Shown one piece after another: positions 13,401 through 25,830 of a stretch of 64,000 nt of DNA. How positions within the stretch are numbered: the stretch's first letter is position 1; every line of letters starts with the position of its first letter. The notes below the pieces were generated by a model. It worked only from the letters and a program-made list of their open reading frames with translations, was not told the origin of the DNA and ran no database searches. The position numbers were made by a program, and so were the translations under genes. This DNA is from Mytilus edulis (Eukaryota > Mollusca > Bivalvia > Mytilida > Mytilidae), in the NCBI RefSeq assembly GCF_963676685.1, contig NC_092345.1, forward strand, positions 84,633,592-84,697,591, read 5' to 3'.

Positions 13401-16400
13401 ACAATATAAGTTTGACAAACATTGAATTTTTTGTTTGTAAATTAATTTTGCTTTTCAGATTGCAAACATATGTATCATGAAGATCTATGCAAATGTAAAT
13501 AGTTGTAAATATCATGTGTGTTATTTTTGTCATATGCAAAAAATTAGGAAATTTTAAGATGATGTAGATGGGGAAACTTTTGTGTTTTGTTAAATTCCAT
13601 TCTTTTACACGGTAATGATAACTGTCATGGTTTATCTTAGTGGGATCATAGTGTGGAGGGAGAAATTTTGATTTTTTTGTTTCCATTTAGAATTGTCTGG
13701 TCTTAAAATTGATTTTGAGTGTGAAAAAAATGCAGTTATGAACCAAAACTAAATGATTTAAAGTTAATATTCCCTGATAATTATGATTCAGATGACAAAA
13801 TTCTTAAGAGGACACTCCGTAGTTTTTTTGAGTAGAATAAAAATATTTTATAGATACATATTTCTAATAGATATTAATTTATAAATTTGTTAAGTAATTT
13901 TTACGTTTGTTGCAAAAGTATATAAAGTTTAAAAGTGGTACTTAATATATTAAATTTTAGCATCTGTAAATTTTGTTTATATTTTTTTCATCAAAGTGAA
14001 AAAATACTCAGGTTTTTTTTTTAAACTATATAATCTAACATGTTACAAGCATGTATAAACTATTAAATTTGTTTACATGTTGGCTTAGATTTCTATAATC
14101 TTGTTAATACTAAGTGGCTGTTGAAATGCATAGTAGAAATTAATAGGCTATACCAAATTTAATTTGTAATTTATACCAAAACTCTATAAAACCTTGCCCT
14201 CATAAGTGATATAACAAGTTAGAAAATTATTTGTGCTGATAATGGTAGGCCAGTTTTTTTTATAAAAATATTTTGTATCATAAAAAATCCTCACCAAAAG
14301 TGCTACCTCCAATGACGAGATCCGTTTTGTGATCGCCCGATATTATTCCTTATATTCACAATGTGTTAATATATAGCAACATATATCCACTTTTTACCAG
14401 TAAACTCTAATTCCGTAGTTATATAAAACGGTAGCAATAATCAAATCCAAGCATTTAAAAAGTGGTGCTAAGTTAAACTTTCATCTTGTGTAAACTACTC
14501 AGCCATAATGATACTCCTACTAATATACATCATATTTACTGGAATTAGCCGTAGAAAATCAGGGTAAACTTGAAATATTTTCTGATTAACAGTTTCTTTA
14601 GTTCTGTAGTTGACGTTGAATATCCTTTTGAAATTATCATAAAAACTGTTAAAAGAATAAAAAGTCACACAGGAATAAATCCTATAATAGTTTTCATAAA
14701 TAGTAAATGTAGAGAGATTCATATTATGCTGGTGATGTGGTATTACACAAATGATATTGGTGAATCTACTTACAGTATATATAATTTATATATATACATA
14801 AAATGTATAGCAAAAAATACTTATTTATTCGGTGCAAACTATTTTAATATAAAAAATTATTTAAAGAAAGTATATACGGTTAGCAGAGAAAAGATTTGTC
14901 TCTTTAAATCAATAGAAAATCCATTTTTATATGAAAATATGATGTTTGATCAAATTTTAAGTTATTTTTGACATCATGATGTTTTTTGAATATGTTTTTG
15001 TTTTTCTGAACACATTAACTTTGACATCCAGTGACCTTTCAGTATAGTGGAATTGTCCTATATGTATAATATATTTTATTTCAGTTTTTGTTTGTTTTTG
15101 TTTCAGTTTTTCATGGTCTTTCTTTCTTTTACCTAACTGATATTTTTTTCAGTTTTTGATTCTTATTTATTTACATTCTACAAATGTGTAAATAGGTATT
15201 TTTTTTGTCAAAATAGCAAACTCTGTAAATCCAAAGTTGTTCCTATTTATAATGTGTTCTTTTAAGATCTCTATGCAGTCGTTTAGATTATAACTTTCTT
15301 GTTACAGTTTCTTTTAGAAATCCTGTTTATTTGGATGAAATAGATGATATATTGAAGATATTTGTTCAAGTTTGAACATTTTTTCTCTCCAGAAATGACA
15401 TATATTATTTACAACATTATGTTATGGACTGCATAAAATCTTAAAGAACTATCTCATGTTTCATTGGTGATGGTTTATGTAAATAGTTTTTATTGTGAAG
15501 GAAATGGTGTTTTGTTCCAAACATGACTGATTTAGTAAAAGACCAGGCAAATATTACTGATATAGTACAAGATCAGATCTTACATATAGAGTAAAATTAT
15601 CTCAAATATGCAGACAAATTTATCTGCAGGAAAAAAAAGAGCATATTTATTTTGTCCAATTTTTTTTAATATTCTAATTTCTATGTTACTACTCGTAAAT
15701 GTACACGCCCACTCCTGCATATGAAAGAAAATAAGAAAGATAATTTGAAGAATCAGTATGTGCGAGTACAATTTCAAAACACCATTGCCTTTACTATCCT
15801 TTTGTAGTAGTAGATCAAATTTCATTAAATCATTAATTATCATATTTTTTATTTTTTATTTTGAATGCTTTATTATTTACTTGACCAAGGAATTTTTTCA
15901 CTTATTTTTACAAATGAAGATTGTTTATTTTTACATCGTACTGCAATGAGATTGGCGTATTTGCAGTTTTATATGTAAGCAAACAACCCTGTTTAATTTG
16001 AATCAAACTTTTGTAAAAAAATGTGTGGTTTTGATTATTTGCTGCAATTGCTGTATATTATTTGGACTGAATGCTGTATAACATGAGTGTTTTGAGGATG
16101 ATAGCTACTTGATAGGGGTTTCAAGATAAGTCAAAATAGAATAGAATGACAAGGAAACACTACAAGAAGGACTAGTTATTAAAAGGTACAATATTGAACA
16201 TTAACGAGATATTTACAAAAATAAGTTATCATCAGATTCAGATTAAACAGGAGTTGTCTGCTCTTGTTGACATTTTGTTAACAAATGACATTGTTGTCAT
16301 ATTGAATTCATGGAAAATAAAGTCATTTGTCAGAAATTTGTTTTTATACTACCTGCCTTCATTCTTGAATGTAAGAAACAGAAAAAAACAGAAAAGTAAG

Positions 16401-19400
16401 ATGTTTAAGACCTTGCAAAAGAAACTTTCCTTATGACAAGAGCTACAATATGGTTAAAAGGAAATATCGCCATCATGTTGGTTATATGTCAATGAGACAG
16501 CAACTCATTGTCACATATAACCAAAAAACATAAGAAAACATGCTTTTGGCTATATATATACATAACTACTCTAAATATCAGCACAACATTGTTAAATCTA
16601 CAAATTTTTGTTTCACAAATTTTTGTTCTTTCCTTGCCGGGACTTGCAAATCATGCTATAGGGATATAGACATATTTGGTTGTAAAAGAAACTGAAAGAA
16701 AAAGAAAGGATACAGGGTATTTATCCATGACTGAAGATCATTTTATATAAAGAATAAAAAGAAAATCCATTTTCATGGTATTTAAGATAATAACAAGTTG
16801 TTGATTGCTTGGTTTTGATTTGAAACATGATCAATGTAATGTGAAGATTGGACCTGAAACTTGAAGAATGGTAGAAAACTTATTGTTTGAAGAGAGAAAA
16901 AAGATGTGTTCACCATAAAGATACTTTTCTAGAAGCTAAATATTAGAGAATATGGATACTGATGTATGTGAAGTCTAGATGTCAGGTGAAAACATCTTCC
17001 AACAGAATAGTGCCTGGTAAATAATGATTGGTGTTGGTTTTATTCCATATATATATTCATATATCAGTTGAACTATGTACTCTATGCTTTGTAAAATATA
17101 TATATATATCCGTTGCAGTAATTATATACTGATGTTTTTTTTATTTATGTTTGTAAGCATGGATTGAGCTTTTATTTGCACTGCTTTCGTAGATTCTCAG
17201 TTAATTATATATCAATATAAACCCGAAATTATATATCAAATTTGAAATCATCTCATAGATTATATATCAAGGTCATTTCCTTATTTTTTATTTTGACCAA
17301 GAAAAAAAAGAAGAAAAAAAAATTAAATCAATTTTATTGAAATTTTTTTTTTTATAAAATCCAAAACTTGCATACAAACAATAGCAAATGAAAGCTAACT
17401 CCTCTGTAAATATATTTAGATGTAATTTACCAATGCTATGATGTTGATTTCAAACCAAGTGTGTATCATCACTACCACTAATGCTTACCCGGCACTTGTA
17501 AACAAAAGATATTGTACACTCTTTGTATTTTTGTATACTTTACACATTTTATATATACATATTGTACCTCTGTCAGATTTGTCTTAAACTGCATAACATT
17601 TTTAGAAAGGAATGAAAAAGAAAGATAAATTATATAATTTATACACATCTCTTTGTATATGCAGTTTGACACAATGAATGAAAATTTGTGGAGTTCGCAG
17701 TGGAACCTGCAATTGTAATCAAATTAAATTACAATTAGTTTATTGTTGAATGATACATATTTTCTGCTATTATAGATGATAACATTTTCCTATTTAACAT
17801 TGTATTATACTCAGTATCACAAACATTGAAGAAGATGCTGCTAACTATTGCAGAATTACATTTTTTTTGTACTTAACATGCTTTTTTAAGAAGTAATGCT
17901 ATATTTAAACATATATCATTAACAGAGAATTCATTAAAAAAGATCTAGTTTATGATGTATGCATCTTCTTTGAAAAGTACCATATCCTTAGCAAACAGAT
18001 ATATTGTCAGTTTTGATTAAAATACTTGATCAGGTAGAATATTTTTTTCAGTCAATGCCTTTCCGAAAATTTAAGAATTAAAAAAAAGAACAATATATGC
18101 AGGTCAAATATTTGATCAAATTACTGACAGTTCTGTTAGATTTTAGATTTTGTAACCAAACATAATCCAGTGTGTACTTGTATTATATTGGAACATATTG
18201 AAATGCGTATTATACATATTTTAAATTTTATATGTTATTCTAGCATGTAGAGACCAAATAAATATTGTAAAAGTTTGAGGTGGTTTTAATATTCTATTGT
18301 CTTTTTGCTATCATTTGTAAGCATGTATGTATTTCGTAAGCAAGTTTGTATAATATCATATAACCAAACTCCGATGAATATAAACTAATTTGCAAATATA
18401 GGTATTTTGACTTTTGAAGTAAATTATGCATATCTGCTGTGACTAAAGTTTTTTTATCAGCAGGTTCATGAATTTTGTTTACTGTTTCATATTGATCTAT
18501 AGCAATGAACGTTTACTTTTTGAATAAATCTGAATTTTACATTATTTATTTATAAAGACGTAATATTTATTGAATTATTTTGCGTTGTTTTTGCAGTACC
18601 TGACTGGAAACGCTGCTTACCAATTCCCCTATGGTTCTAACTCAGCAGCTGGAGCAGGAGCTTTTCTACAACCTCTACAATTAGATGTAAGTCTACTCAA
18701 GGTCATCAGGCCATTTATAGGTTATTTTAAAGAATTGTTATGAATGGTGGAATAGAATTATTATGATGTGATATTAATTTGACCTGGGGTTTTCCATTCA
18801 TTGATAGACTAACAAAAGGCAAATCTTCATTGATTTGGTTGTGAATAAAGTCTTCAACCAGAAATACAGAAACTCCATTCAGGAACTAAAAATTTGGGGT
18901 CCTGGAATATTTATTATTGTATGCCTGTCGTCAAAATTTTGGAAAGCCACAATATGAAATACTGATAATTATTAAAATAAAAATTTACTCAATGACTATG
19001 TATATATGAATAGACTTATTGGTTTTTATAACATAAACTTCTAATCTACAGGAACATGGTTTAACCACAGAGGATGCCTTACAGCAACATTATCAAATCT
19101 TTACATCTCAACCTTCAACGTAAGTAGTACAATATTTATCCCCATTTATGAGCACTTTTACAACATACTTAACATCAGCATCTTCAACATAGACATAAGT
19201 GTTTTTACCCTCTAATCTAATCATAAAAACTAAGACAAACACATCAGCAAGTCGAGATTTTGAATTACATAACACAAGTTTTATTATCGTAGTAAGTTCA
19301 CCTTTAGTCTTAATCACAAACAATAAGACAAAAACATGACCAAGTCTACATTCAGTAACAGTATAAACATATTTATTAATCGATATAGGTTAAAGCAATT

Positions 19401-19562
19401 AAGACCCTTTCTTTTACATGAGAAAGTAGTTTTATGGTCAATCAAATCAGCTGTTCACCCAACAACAAACAGTCCAAGTCTCTTTATTGTCAAATATAGG
19501 TTAGAAATTCTGCTAACAGCATTGTATGTTTTTATTTATTTCTTTACAGATTCACATCATGA
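1366..19562 (+). CDS. RBMS: RBMS-family RNA-binding protein, 3' portion of gene (5' exons outside window)
   Basis: Member of the RBMS family (RNA-binding motif, single-stranded-interacting; vertebrate RBMS1-3, related to fly shep), which binds AU-rich RNA and single-stranded DNA through two RRMs. Exon chain: 1366-1424 or 1476-1534 (alternatives), 1899-1990, 7879-8098, 9779-9885, 10130-10188, 11145-11295, 12737-12838, 18597-18686, 19052-19119, 19550-19562. All borders are GT/AG, phases agree throughout, and the chain gives 319 codons plus stop. RRM1 is present from its middle (RNP1 YGFVDF), RRM2 is whole (RNP2 LYIANL, RNP1 GVGFARM), followed by a low-complexity tail in which [11 protein letters not shown] aligns with the QMSHLSLGS segment of vertebrate RBMS. 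The missing N-terminus would be about 80 residues by family length. The paralog cannot be decided; bivalves probably have one gene. Confidence 0.93.
1476..1534 (+). CDS. RBMS: RBMS alternative exon B, RRM1 middle segment
   Basis: A tandem duplicate of the exon 51 bp upstream: same length (59 bp), same phase, same flanks (tgcag, gtgaga). It encodes [19 protein letters not shown], differing from exon A at six of twenty residues, two of them conservative hydrophobic swaps. No stop or frame damage is seen, and the retained family consensus argues for selection. Using both exons would shift the frame, so they should be used one at a time. Confidence 0.9.
1638..1721 (+). repeat. Tandem duplication, 43-bp period, two copies
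   Basis: The segment starting cccaagacttagctgtttg occurs at 1639 and again at 1682 with almost no change, so the duplication is young. It lies in the intron after alternative exon B. Confidence 0.85.
1899..1990 (+). CDS. RBMS: RBMS exon, RRM1 C-terminal half with RNP1
   Basis: Starts after aattacag and stops before gtgagt. Encodes [20 protein letters not shown] and then [17 protein letters not shown] is the RNP1 strand of RRM1. The first two bases complete the Gly codon begun by either upstream alternative exon. It ends in phase 0. Confidence 0.94.
3177..3373 (+). repeat. Dispersed mussel repeat (agaagatgtgg family), copy 1
   Basis: Begins aaaaaagaagatggggta and continues through a stretch on gacaactgtccac and ccaaaattacacagaaatta. 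Related copies lie at 43492, 54267, 58902 and, reversed, at about 61774. Short, highly copied and without coding, it behaves like a SINE or another small non-autonomous element. The family name is unknown to me. Confidence 0.8.
7218..7788 (+). repeat. 27-bp minisatellite with 188-bp higher-order repeat
   Basis: About 20 units built on tgtaatgttcttttatcctt plus gggtagc (27 bp). Variant units recur in order: the block with ttgcttaatggtctgttatc starts at 7379 and again at 7567, and a third copy of the block's first unit starts at 7755, so there is a 188-bp higher-order period. Because 27 is divisible by 3, several frames stay open; they are not genes. Confidence 0.93.
7879..8098 (+). CDS. RBMS: RBMS exon, complete RRM2
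   Basis: Begins after tttttcag and ends before gtatgt. Encodes [20 protein letters not shown] and onward to NGKLVP. RNP2 is LYIANL, RNP1 is KGVGFARM, with [17 protein letters not shown] between them, the strongest family signature in the window. It is the longest exon of this gene, and a minisatellite ends about 90 bp before it. Confidence 0.95.
8099..9778. other. RBMS intron, nothing notable
   Basis: AT-rich intron. A small imperfect hairpin (tcaggttggtg with tcaccacctga) is near 8330-8360. No exon or recognised repeat was seen. Confidence 0.55.
9779..9885 (+). CDS. RBMS: RBMS exon after RRM2
   Basis: After gtttttag, before gtaagt. Encodes [18 protein letters not shown] and then [18 protein letters not shown]. 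The EPxxVKxADGG(x)KK block is the family's RRM2 exit; the rest is linker. Phase 2 in, phase 0 out. Confidence 0.92.
10130..10188 (+). CDS. RBMS: RBMS linker exon
   Basis: A 59-bp exon after attttgtag and before gtaagt, encoding [20 protein letters not shown] (the last Gly is split). It has low intrinsic conservation and is accepted because its phases join the neighbouring exons and because vertebrate proteins have a similar AxxQNG stretch here. Confidence 0.82.
10705..11006 (+). repeat. Dispersed bivalve repeat (tatgccccacctacgatag type) with CGTT-rich microsatellite
   Basis: Starts near tatgccccacctacgatag and ends near aggacacattcttgtt. It includes a (ttcg/gtcc)n run at about 10757-10800. 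I recognise this unit as common in mussel DNA. It lies inside an RBMS intron and carries no long frame. Confidence 0.7.
11007..11116 (+). repeat. Tandem duplication, 50-bp period
   Basis: atgttttataggctaaatga occurs at 11011 and 11061, with a partial third start at 11111. It abuts the preceding dispersed repeat and ends about 30 bp before the next RBMS exon, close to its branch-point region. Confidence 0.88.
11145..11295 (+). CDS. RBMS: RBMS exon, Gln/Ala/Pro-rich C-terminal segment
   Basis: After ttttttcag, before gtaagc. Encodes [20 protein letters not shown] and onward to [10 protein letters not shown]; the aligned vertebrate region holds YQVQSPSWMQPQPYILQHP. If the donor is not used, the frame continues for 17 codons to a TGA at 11353-11355, which would give a shorter isoform. 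Confidence 0.88.
12737..12838 (+). CDS. RBMS: RBMS exon with [11 protein letters not shown] motif
   Basis: After ctgtttcag, before gtaggc. It has 34 codons in phase 0: [20 protein letters not shown] then [14 protein letters not shown]. The QM(G/S)xLxxxxGS segment matches the conserved C-terminal block of vertebrate RBMS. The donor is weak at position +4. If ignored, the frame ends after three more codons. Confidence 0.88.
16478..16524. repeat. Short inverted repeat
   Basis: ttggttatatgtcaatgaga pairs with the sequence ending tcacatataaccaa around a loop of a few bases, with two or three mismatches. Probably the remnant of a small palindromic element. Confidence 0.7.
16616..16674 (-). repeat. 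Possible tRNA-derived SINE fragment
   Basis: Shares caaatttttgttcttt and the ccttgccggga core with 28794-28860. Read on the minus strand, the core resembles a degenerate tRNA B box. Too short and decayed to be sure. Confidence 0.4.
18597..18686 (+). CDS. RBMS: RBMS exon, Ala-rich tail
   Basis: After gtttttgcag, before gtaagt. Thirty phase-0 codons: [20 protein letters not shown] and then [10 protein letters not shown]. It follows the longest intron of the gene in this window (about 5.8 kb). Being symmetric in phase, it could be skipped without frame loss. Confidence 0.84.
19052..19119 (+). CDS. RBMS: RBMS exon near C-terminus
   Basis: After aatctacag, before gtaagt. Encodes [20 protein letters not shown] then PS and two bases of Thr. 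Accepted on splice signals, phase, and its place next to the terminal exon. Confidence 0.78.
19550..19562 (+). CDS. RBMS: RBMS terminal coding exon
   Basis: After ttctttacag the frame reads Thr-Phe-Thr-Ser and TGA at 19560-19562. The YTF-like ending of vertebrate RBMS is similar, but four residues are too few to prove the acceptor. Confidence 0.62.
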
Positions 19563-20480
19563 TGAACCAAAGTGCCACAAGACAACCAAAAGAACAACAG
19601 CAATGTTTACAGCAATGGCTTCCCCTTTATGTTACAACAAAAACATCTTTATTCACAAACGCTACCTCATGAAAATTGTCATCCTTTTTTAAAATCCTTC
19701 AGTTTTGCATTGCAGCTACTCAAACATTTTTCATAGATTTACAAGTAGTATTTTTATTTTTGTTTTCTGTTATTGTCTTGCTTATTAAAACCAGGTGAAA
19801 TCAATCTTCTAGACTTTAAGTCACAATTTAACCATAAGATTTTGTCTCTTCTCTCTTGTAACAACTAGGTGCTAGAATCACTCTTTTTGTTTGAAATGTG
19901 TAATATGCATATTCAAGCAGTTGAGAAAATGTTTTTACTGTATAAAGGGACAAAATATTATGAACGTCTTTTTTTTAATTTGTAATAAATGTTGTTGGTT
20001 TACAAAATGAAATTGAGTAAATTGAAGAGTGTGATTTACAGCCTAGAATTGTTGGTATCTTTATACCCTATTCGTTATAAACATTGTAAATTGTTGATAT
20101 TTTTATGCAAATAGAAGTACATTAGATATAGGTAAATTAGAGTAGCCATTTAAAAGTGAATAGAAAATGGCCAAATGTCTTTGTGAATAGAAAAAATATT
20201 AAAGGATAAATGTTTCTTATAGTAATAAAGTTGACTTCTAAAGGACCAATGGCGCTATTCATTATGTTTGTTTGTTGAAATAAGTTCTTCCAGTTTTCTA
20301 TGTGTCAGTATGATATGTATGTTATCAAATTAAATGAAGATCAAATACATTTGTCATTTTGTAAATTGTAAATTACATTAAATTTATTACTTTGTCCATG
20401 AATAATAATTAAGTTATTGAGTTATAAAAAAACAAATTTTGTACTTATTTTTTCATTGCTCTTTCAAATAAAAACTAAAA
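19563..20480 (+). other. Probable 3' UTR of the RBMS gene
   Basis: AT-rich sequence without open frames following the stop. AATAAA hexamers lie at 19984-19989 and 20467-20472; which one is used cannot be told from sequence. Confidence 0.5.
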
Positions 20481-22356
20481 TACTTAGCATAATACCAAAG
20501 ATCTGTTTTGCTATTTTAGATGTCTTGTTTCTCAGGTCATATCATTATTAAAAGGTGATTGTTTGATTACATTTCTTTGATTTGGACACCAACTTCAGTA
20601 TAAATAATGTTAGTACATATGTACTATACACTAGATAGTGTTTATTAGGAGACCTTGCAAAACCCTATTGGTAGTCAATGTTGTTAAAAACTACCCTTGT
20701 GGTCGTTCATTTGGAGAATATGTATGTTAAACTAGCAGCTTAAGATTGAATACTATTGCAAAATAGTTGAACATCCAAATAGAGACCCTTCAATAAAAAG
20801 AACAAACACCTTCACTTGGGGCATCAATGTAAAATTATACCTGAGAAGTCAAACATTTTTAATAGTGATGTGGTTATCCCGGTACAGAACAACTTAATCA
20901 GAAAATTTTATTCTTTCATCTTTTTGTACTTAAATAATTCCAAGAAAAATCAAAATCAAGCCTTCTTCATGAATGTATTGTTTTATATGAATTATAAAAA
21001 GTTAATTGCAGGGCATTTAAAAATTTAGAAGTAAGGATAATATAGAATTATTTTTTTTACTTAAATCTTTTATTTATAATAGACCTATAGTTGTATACAT
21101 ATGCTCGTGATAATATGGAGGGCATTACCCGTGATATATTTATGAAAAAAAATGTAAAATTTACCTTGAAATTTTCAACTTTCTGGCAACTTAAAGTAGC
21201 CTTACAATGAACAAATAAAAAACTATTAAAGATCAAGATTTTAATTTATTTTCAAAGCCTTATACATTTTAGTTGCAAAATGCAACAATTATTTCAGTGA
21301 AAAAAAGGTGTGAAATATTTTTAGTGATGCACATGGTGCAGTAATGGAGGCAGATGTAAATAAAAACTGGGAGAATTGAAAAATTGTATATAGTAACAAA
21401 GAAATAATCATTTTGTTAAAGATCAATTATTGGTTTTTTAATTTTTATTTTTTTTGCTTTTTAGTTCTTTAATTTGATATTGATGAATATGTTTAAATGT
21501 TTGTTATAAATCACATTGTGAATTTTATTGTTTTTAATATTTTTAAATATTGTTTAGTTATGTCATTAAAATTGAATTCGATGTATGGTAGTGCATCATT
21601 CATTACAGGTTTTAACCTTGAAGGCATCTCCTAATTCATAGCACTACTTTCTCATTGGCTATCTTTGTCAGCAGTAACCTAAAGTTTAAATATACTGTTA
21701 GATAACCTGACCCAGAAGCCATATGATCAATGTCCTCATCTAATTGCCATTTATATCTTTTCTGTAAAGTTACAAACCTAGTCTTCATGTTTAAATCATA
21801 CATCCAAATGAAAAGCATACCAGAGGCAATTCTGTATTCTAATTGGATGATTTCAAAATTCTTCTCATTTGAGGTATAACAGATGTTTAAAAAACTTGAT
21901 GCAGTCTGACTTTTGGATTTGTTGTGTGCATTTATCTTTTATTGGGCAGCAAACTTGGCAGCTGCATGCCAGGCAAACAATATTTATAGACAAAAACTTA
22001 AATTGATTAAAAATTTGAAATCAAAATATTCCAAAGTTTGATATTTTTGTCAATGATAAAACTACAGCAATATGGATTTAACTACCACAAATTTTTGGTG
22101 TAATTCAGAAAAACTACCTCCTTATTCACATGAAACAAAATAACTCACTGCCTTTATGTTTCAATCAAGATTAACATTTCATTGCTTGATTTATCTCCCT
22201 TTTCTAACGATTTTTTTTTTTTTTTTTTTATCGTGCAACCCTTTCTAGAAAAGAAAATGATAATATGTTATTCATCATTCATATGGCAATTAATGATGAG
22301 GCTTTGATCATATATTTTATAAGAGAGAATTGAGTTAAACATCTTGGAGCAGGTAT

Positions 22357-22440
22357 ATCATTTTGTGGGCCTGTTTGAACAACCTACAACTTGTGGGCCT
22401 GTATGAACAACCTGCAATTTATGGGCCTGTATGAACAAAC
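22357..22440 (+). repeat. 30-bp tandem repeat, three copies
   Basis: The unit gtgggcctgtatgaacaacc recurs three times with minor changes, e.g. at 22357, 22387 and 22418. Confidence 0.85.
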
Positions 22441-23112
22441 TAAAATTTTATACAAATAGAAGCTTAGTTATGCAGAAATTAGTATGTGAAGGAAAATAAA
22501 ATGGTAGCAAATGAACTTCCAAAATTGTACAGTCATTGATAATTGTTTATCCTAATGTTGATTTGTATGCTGTAAAGAAACTTAGTGCTTGGTAGATATG
22601 TTAGTTTGTAGATAATTGTTTCATCCAGGTCATATTTTGTTTTTCATGATTATGTATATGTTGGTTCACCATTTCAGTCTATCCTAACATATTCTTATGT
22701 GTTGGAATTTAAAATTATTATTGTTTTATTTAGAGTTTCACAATTGAAGTTAAAACAATAACTGTTTAGTTATTACACTTTTGATGAAAAGGACTGTTTT
22801 GTTTGCACTCAACACCAACTTATACCAATCCCCCAATAAAAAATAAAATAAAAAAGGAATGAAGAATTTCCACTTCGGTTTAAATTAAAAAGGAAACTTT
22901 ATTTAGAAAAATGAGAGTAATATTGTTAACTTTCCTCAAAAGTTTCTTTTTATATTTTGAAAAGACCAGAAGCTATGGAACTGTTTTAAACCAGAGACTT
23001 TTACTCTGTTACATGCCCAGCCATTAGGGAGGATTGGTTTGTGTAATAATATGCAATACAATATTGTTGAGATTGACAACATGGTAAGGACAATGTTTTT
23101 CATTGCTCAGGG

Positions 23113-23182
23113 TAAGGTGGGATGTCCTCACTGTTTGATGATACCTCAGTGGGATGTCCTCACTGTTTGATGATACCTCAGG
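23113..23182 (+). repeat. 33-bp tandem duplication
   Basis: gtgggatgtcctcactgttt followed by gatgatacctca occurs twice back to back, essentially unchanged. Confidence 0.87.
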
Positions 23183-25429
23183 TGATGGAATACTCAATTA
23201 GTCTGTAGGTTTAGTTGCTTCTTATACTTTCGGTGAGGACCTAGAAAAAGAGAAAAAAAACATCACACCTTATGCTGATAGTGAAATACTTAAGTTTTTA
23301 TTATAGCAGATCATTGATTCTCAAAAACACAAATAATCATCAAATCGGTTGAAGTTTAGTTATTGGTTCTATAGCATTGAATTCACACTGAAAACTAAAT
23401 TTTAAAAAACGTGTTCCAAAATTTCTTGGTGTTCTAGAAATCCAAATGTCTGCTGATTGTTATATTATAGAAATGTATGACCGTTAAAATACTTAAATCA
23501 AATTTTATTTCTGAAATTCAAACAGAATTTTTATCATTATATATCTTGTTTTAAGACGAAAAATGGTGGACCATTAATCTCATTGTTATTGATATTTTAA
23601 AAATGTTTATTATTGATGAATACTGGGGAGAGTTTATGAGTAGGGATTCCTATTTGAATATTTTACATTTTTACTATTGCATATTTGTTTTTATTTTACA
23701 ATTTATAATTCAGTTTTTATTACCTCACAATTTTTTCTTTTGAAAAACGCAATTAATGCCAGGTTATTCATTCTCAGACCTAAATAGAAAGTACAGAATT
23801 AATTCTGTTCTTTTTCAATTTCCTCCAAAACAAATTATATGTATCTTTACTGTTAATCAATTTTTAAAGAAAGTTTATTTTCTAAATATTTTATACAGCA
23901 ATATTTTAAATGTAGTCGATTCTACAAAATATTTTGTCAAAACCATTTATTCTCCATTTTGTATTATATTTAATTTTACTGTGTAATACATCAAAAAGTT
24001 AAATCATTTTGTAGAATAAAGTGAGAACAAAGTTTTGTATGGCAATAATGTCAGCACTGTCAGTCCTATCAAAAGCACAAAACTTAAAATTCAAAATTAG
24101 AAAAAGAAGTAACTGTTTGAAGACACTTAGTTTTAGGAATCTGCCCCACTTTGTCACATACGATACCACTGTGTGGTAATCAGCATGTGGAAACAGTACT
24201 TTTGTACACATATTTCGTTTTCAGTGTGTGTGTGTGTGAAATCGTTTGCATGCAAATTAATTCCACTCACATTTATCTGCCTTTTATTGATTTTCATGTC
24301 CGAGATTGTTCATATGCAAAATATTTTTAGTGAAGATATTCATAAGTTTTTATTGGAGTTGTACAAACATCATCTTTTTTACAGTGCTTAGTTTAGGTTA
24401 CATGTAAATAATGTTCTTTCATTTAAATTTTTAAGAATGGATAACATGGAGAGGTTCATTTTAGGTAATTAACTTTGTAGTACTGATTTTTCAGTAAAAA
24501 CCATTCAATACATTGTAACATCAAGCTCGAAAATTGATTCAATAGATTAACAATGGTCACCTTCTTGTTAAACTTTGTTTATTTAACAATTAATACACCA
24601 CTCCATGTTTTTCCTTCATCATTAATGCCATGAATGAGACCAAGAATCATTCTTTTTCTGCTTGTTTGATTTATGAAAGATTTTTAAAATCATTCTGAAA
24701 AAAAATATCATCACAATGGAATAAATGACTTCATCTAAATACGTGTTATCAAATTATTTGCCAAAGCCCACAATATGTATACCTAATTACATTGTGTAGA
24801 CCACTCCTGAAGCTGTCTCTGTAAACAATATTTACCTCACATTTTGGGAATGTTTATCAGCAATGGTGACAACAGTGCTTACAATTTGCATTAACTTGTC
24901 AGATGGTCATTGTGGTCTGGCCCGGTTTCCATACAGCAATGGTCAGGTCAAAATTTCAGGATTAGGTCTGTTCCTTAAATGCATATAGGTCTACACTATT
25001 TGATAAAAGGATTGGTTGTAGGAAGTATATACATGTACATCTTTGTCTTGCATACGCCTTAATCTTATTTGCACCTTCCAAAGATCTGAATACAGTAATT
25101 ACTTTTAATTGACTAGAATCGTCAGTATTCCAATTGAAAGGTCATTGTTTTCCCTTAGGACCATGGCCTCCTACACCTATTAAAATTGGCCGCCAGGAAA
25201 TAGCCCAAAGGTGGCGCTTAAAAGTGTCGTTAAAACCCAAACAATCAATCAATCATTACAGTAACAGGATAGATCAACACTATTTGGTATTTGTTGGAAG
25301 GAGTATATTTTAATCTGATATATTTCATATGGCTTTGTTGTCAACATACCAAGTGGCCATTTAACACCAACAATCAAACACTAGACCAATTAAGTTTTCA
25401 GACTGATGACTGCTCCATATTATCTACTG

Positions 25430-25830
25430 GTACTCATAATAGGATAAGTAAAGGCAACAGTAGTATACCGATGTTCAAACTCATAAATCCATGGACAAAA
25501 AACAAAATCGGGGTAACAAACTAAAACTGAGGGAAACGCATTAAATATAAGAGGAGAACAACGACACAACACTACAACGTAACACACACAGAAACGGACC
25601 AAGCAACAGACAAAATCCCACGAGAATAACAAATATAACATCATAACCAAATACATGAATATGGGATAGACAAGTAACGTGACACGTCTTATCGCAAAAT
25701 GAATTTACACTCAAAAATAAGAGAAAACAAACGACGCAACGTTAAAATGTAACACATACAGAAACGAACTATAATATAACAATGGCCATATTCCTGACTT
25801 GGTACAGGACATTTTTAAAGAAAAAAATGA
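25430..25830 (+). repeat. Dispersed mussel repeat (ataaatccatggacaaaaaa type)
   Basis: Runs from about gtactcataataggataag through ccatggacaaaaaacaaaat to cttggtacaggacattttta. I recall this unit as abundant in Mytilus sequence. It has an internal echo (acgtaacacacacagaaacg and atgtaacacatacagaaacg). No coding. Confidence 0.65.

Larger units (their letters stand above)
12839..18596. other. Long RBMS intron, AT-rich
   Basis: A 5.8-kb intron. Contents: a hairpin at 16478-16524, a weak tRNA-SINE-like fragment at 16616-16674, and (TA)n near 17097-17111. A 133-codon open frame at 14570-14971 is AT-driven and unlike any family I know. Confidence 0.65.

Noticed and set aside
14570-14971. 133-codon AT-rich open frame in an RBMS intron
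   Set aside because: Composition (Ile, Asn, Lys, Tyr) is that of AT-rich noise; no family resemblance, no start context or neighbouring exon.
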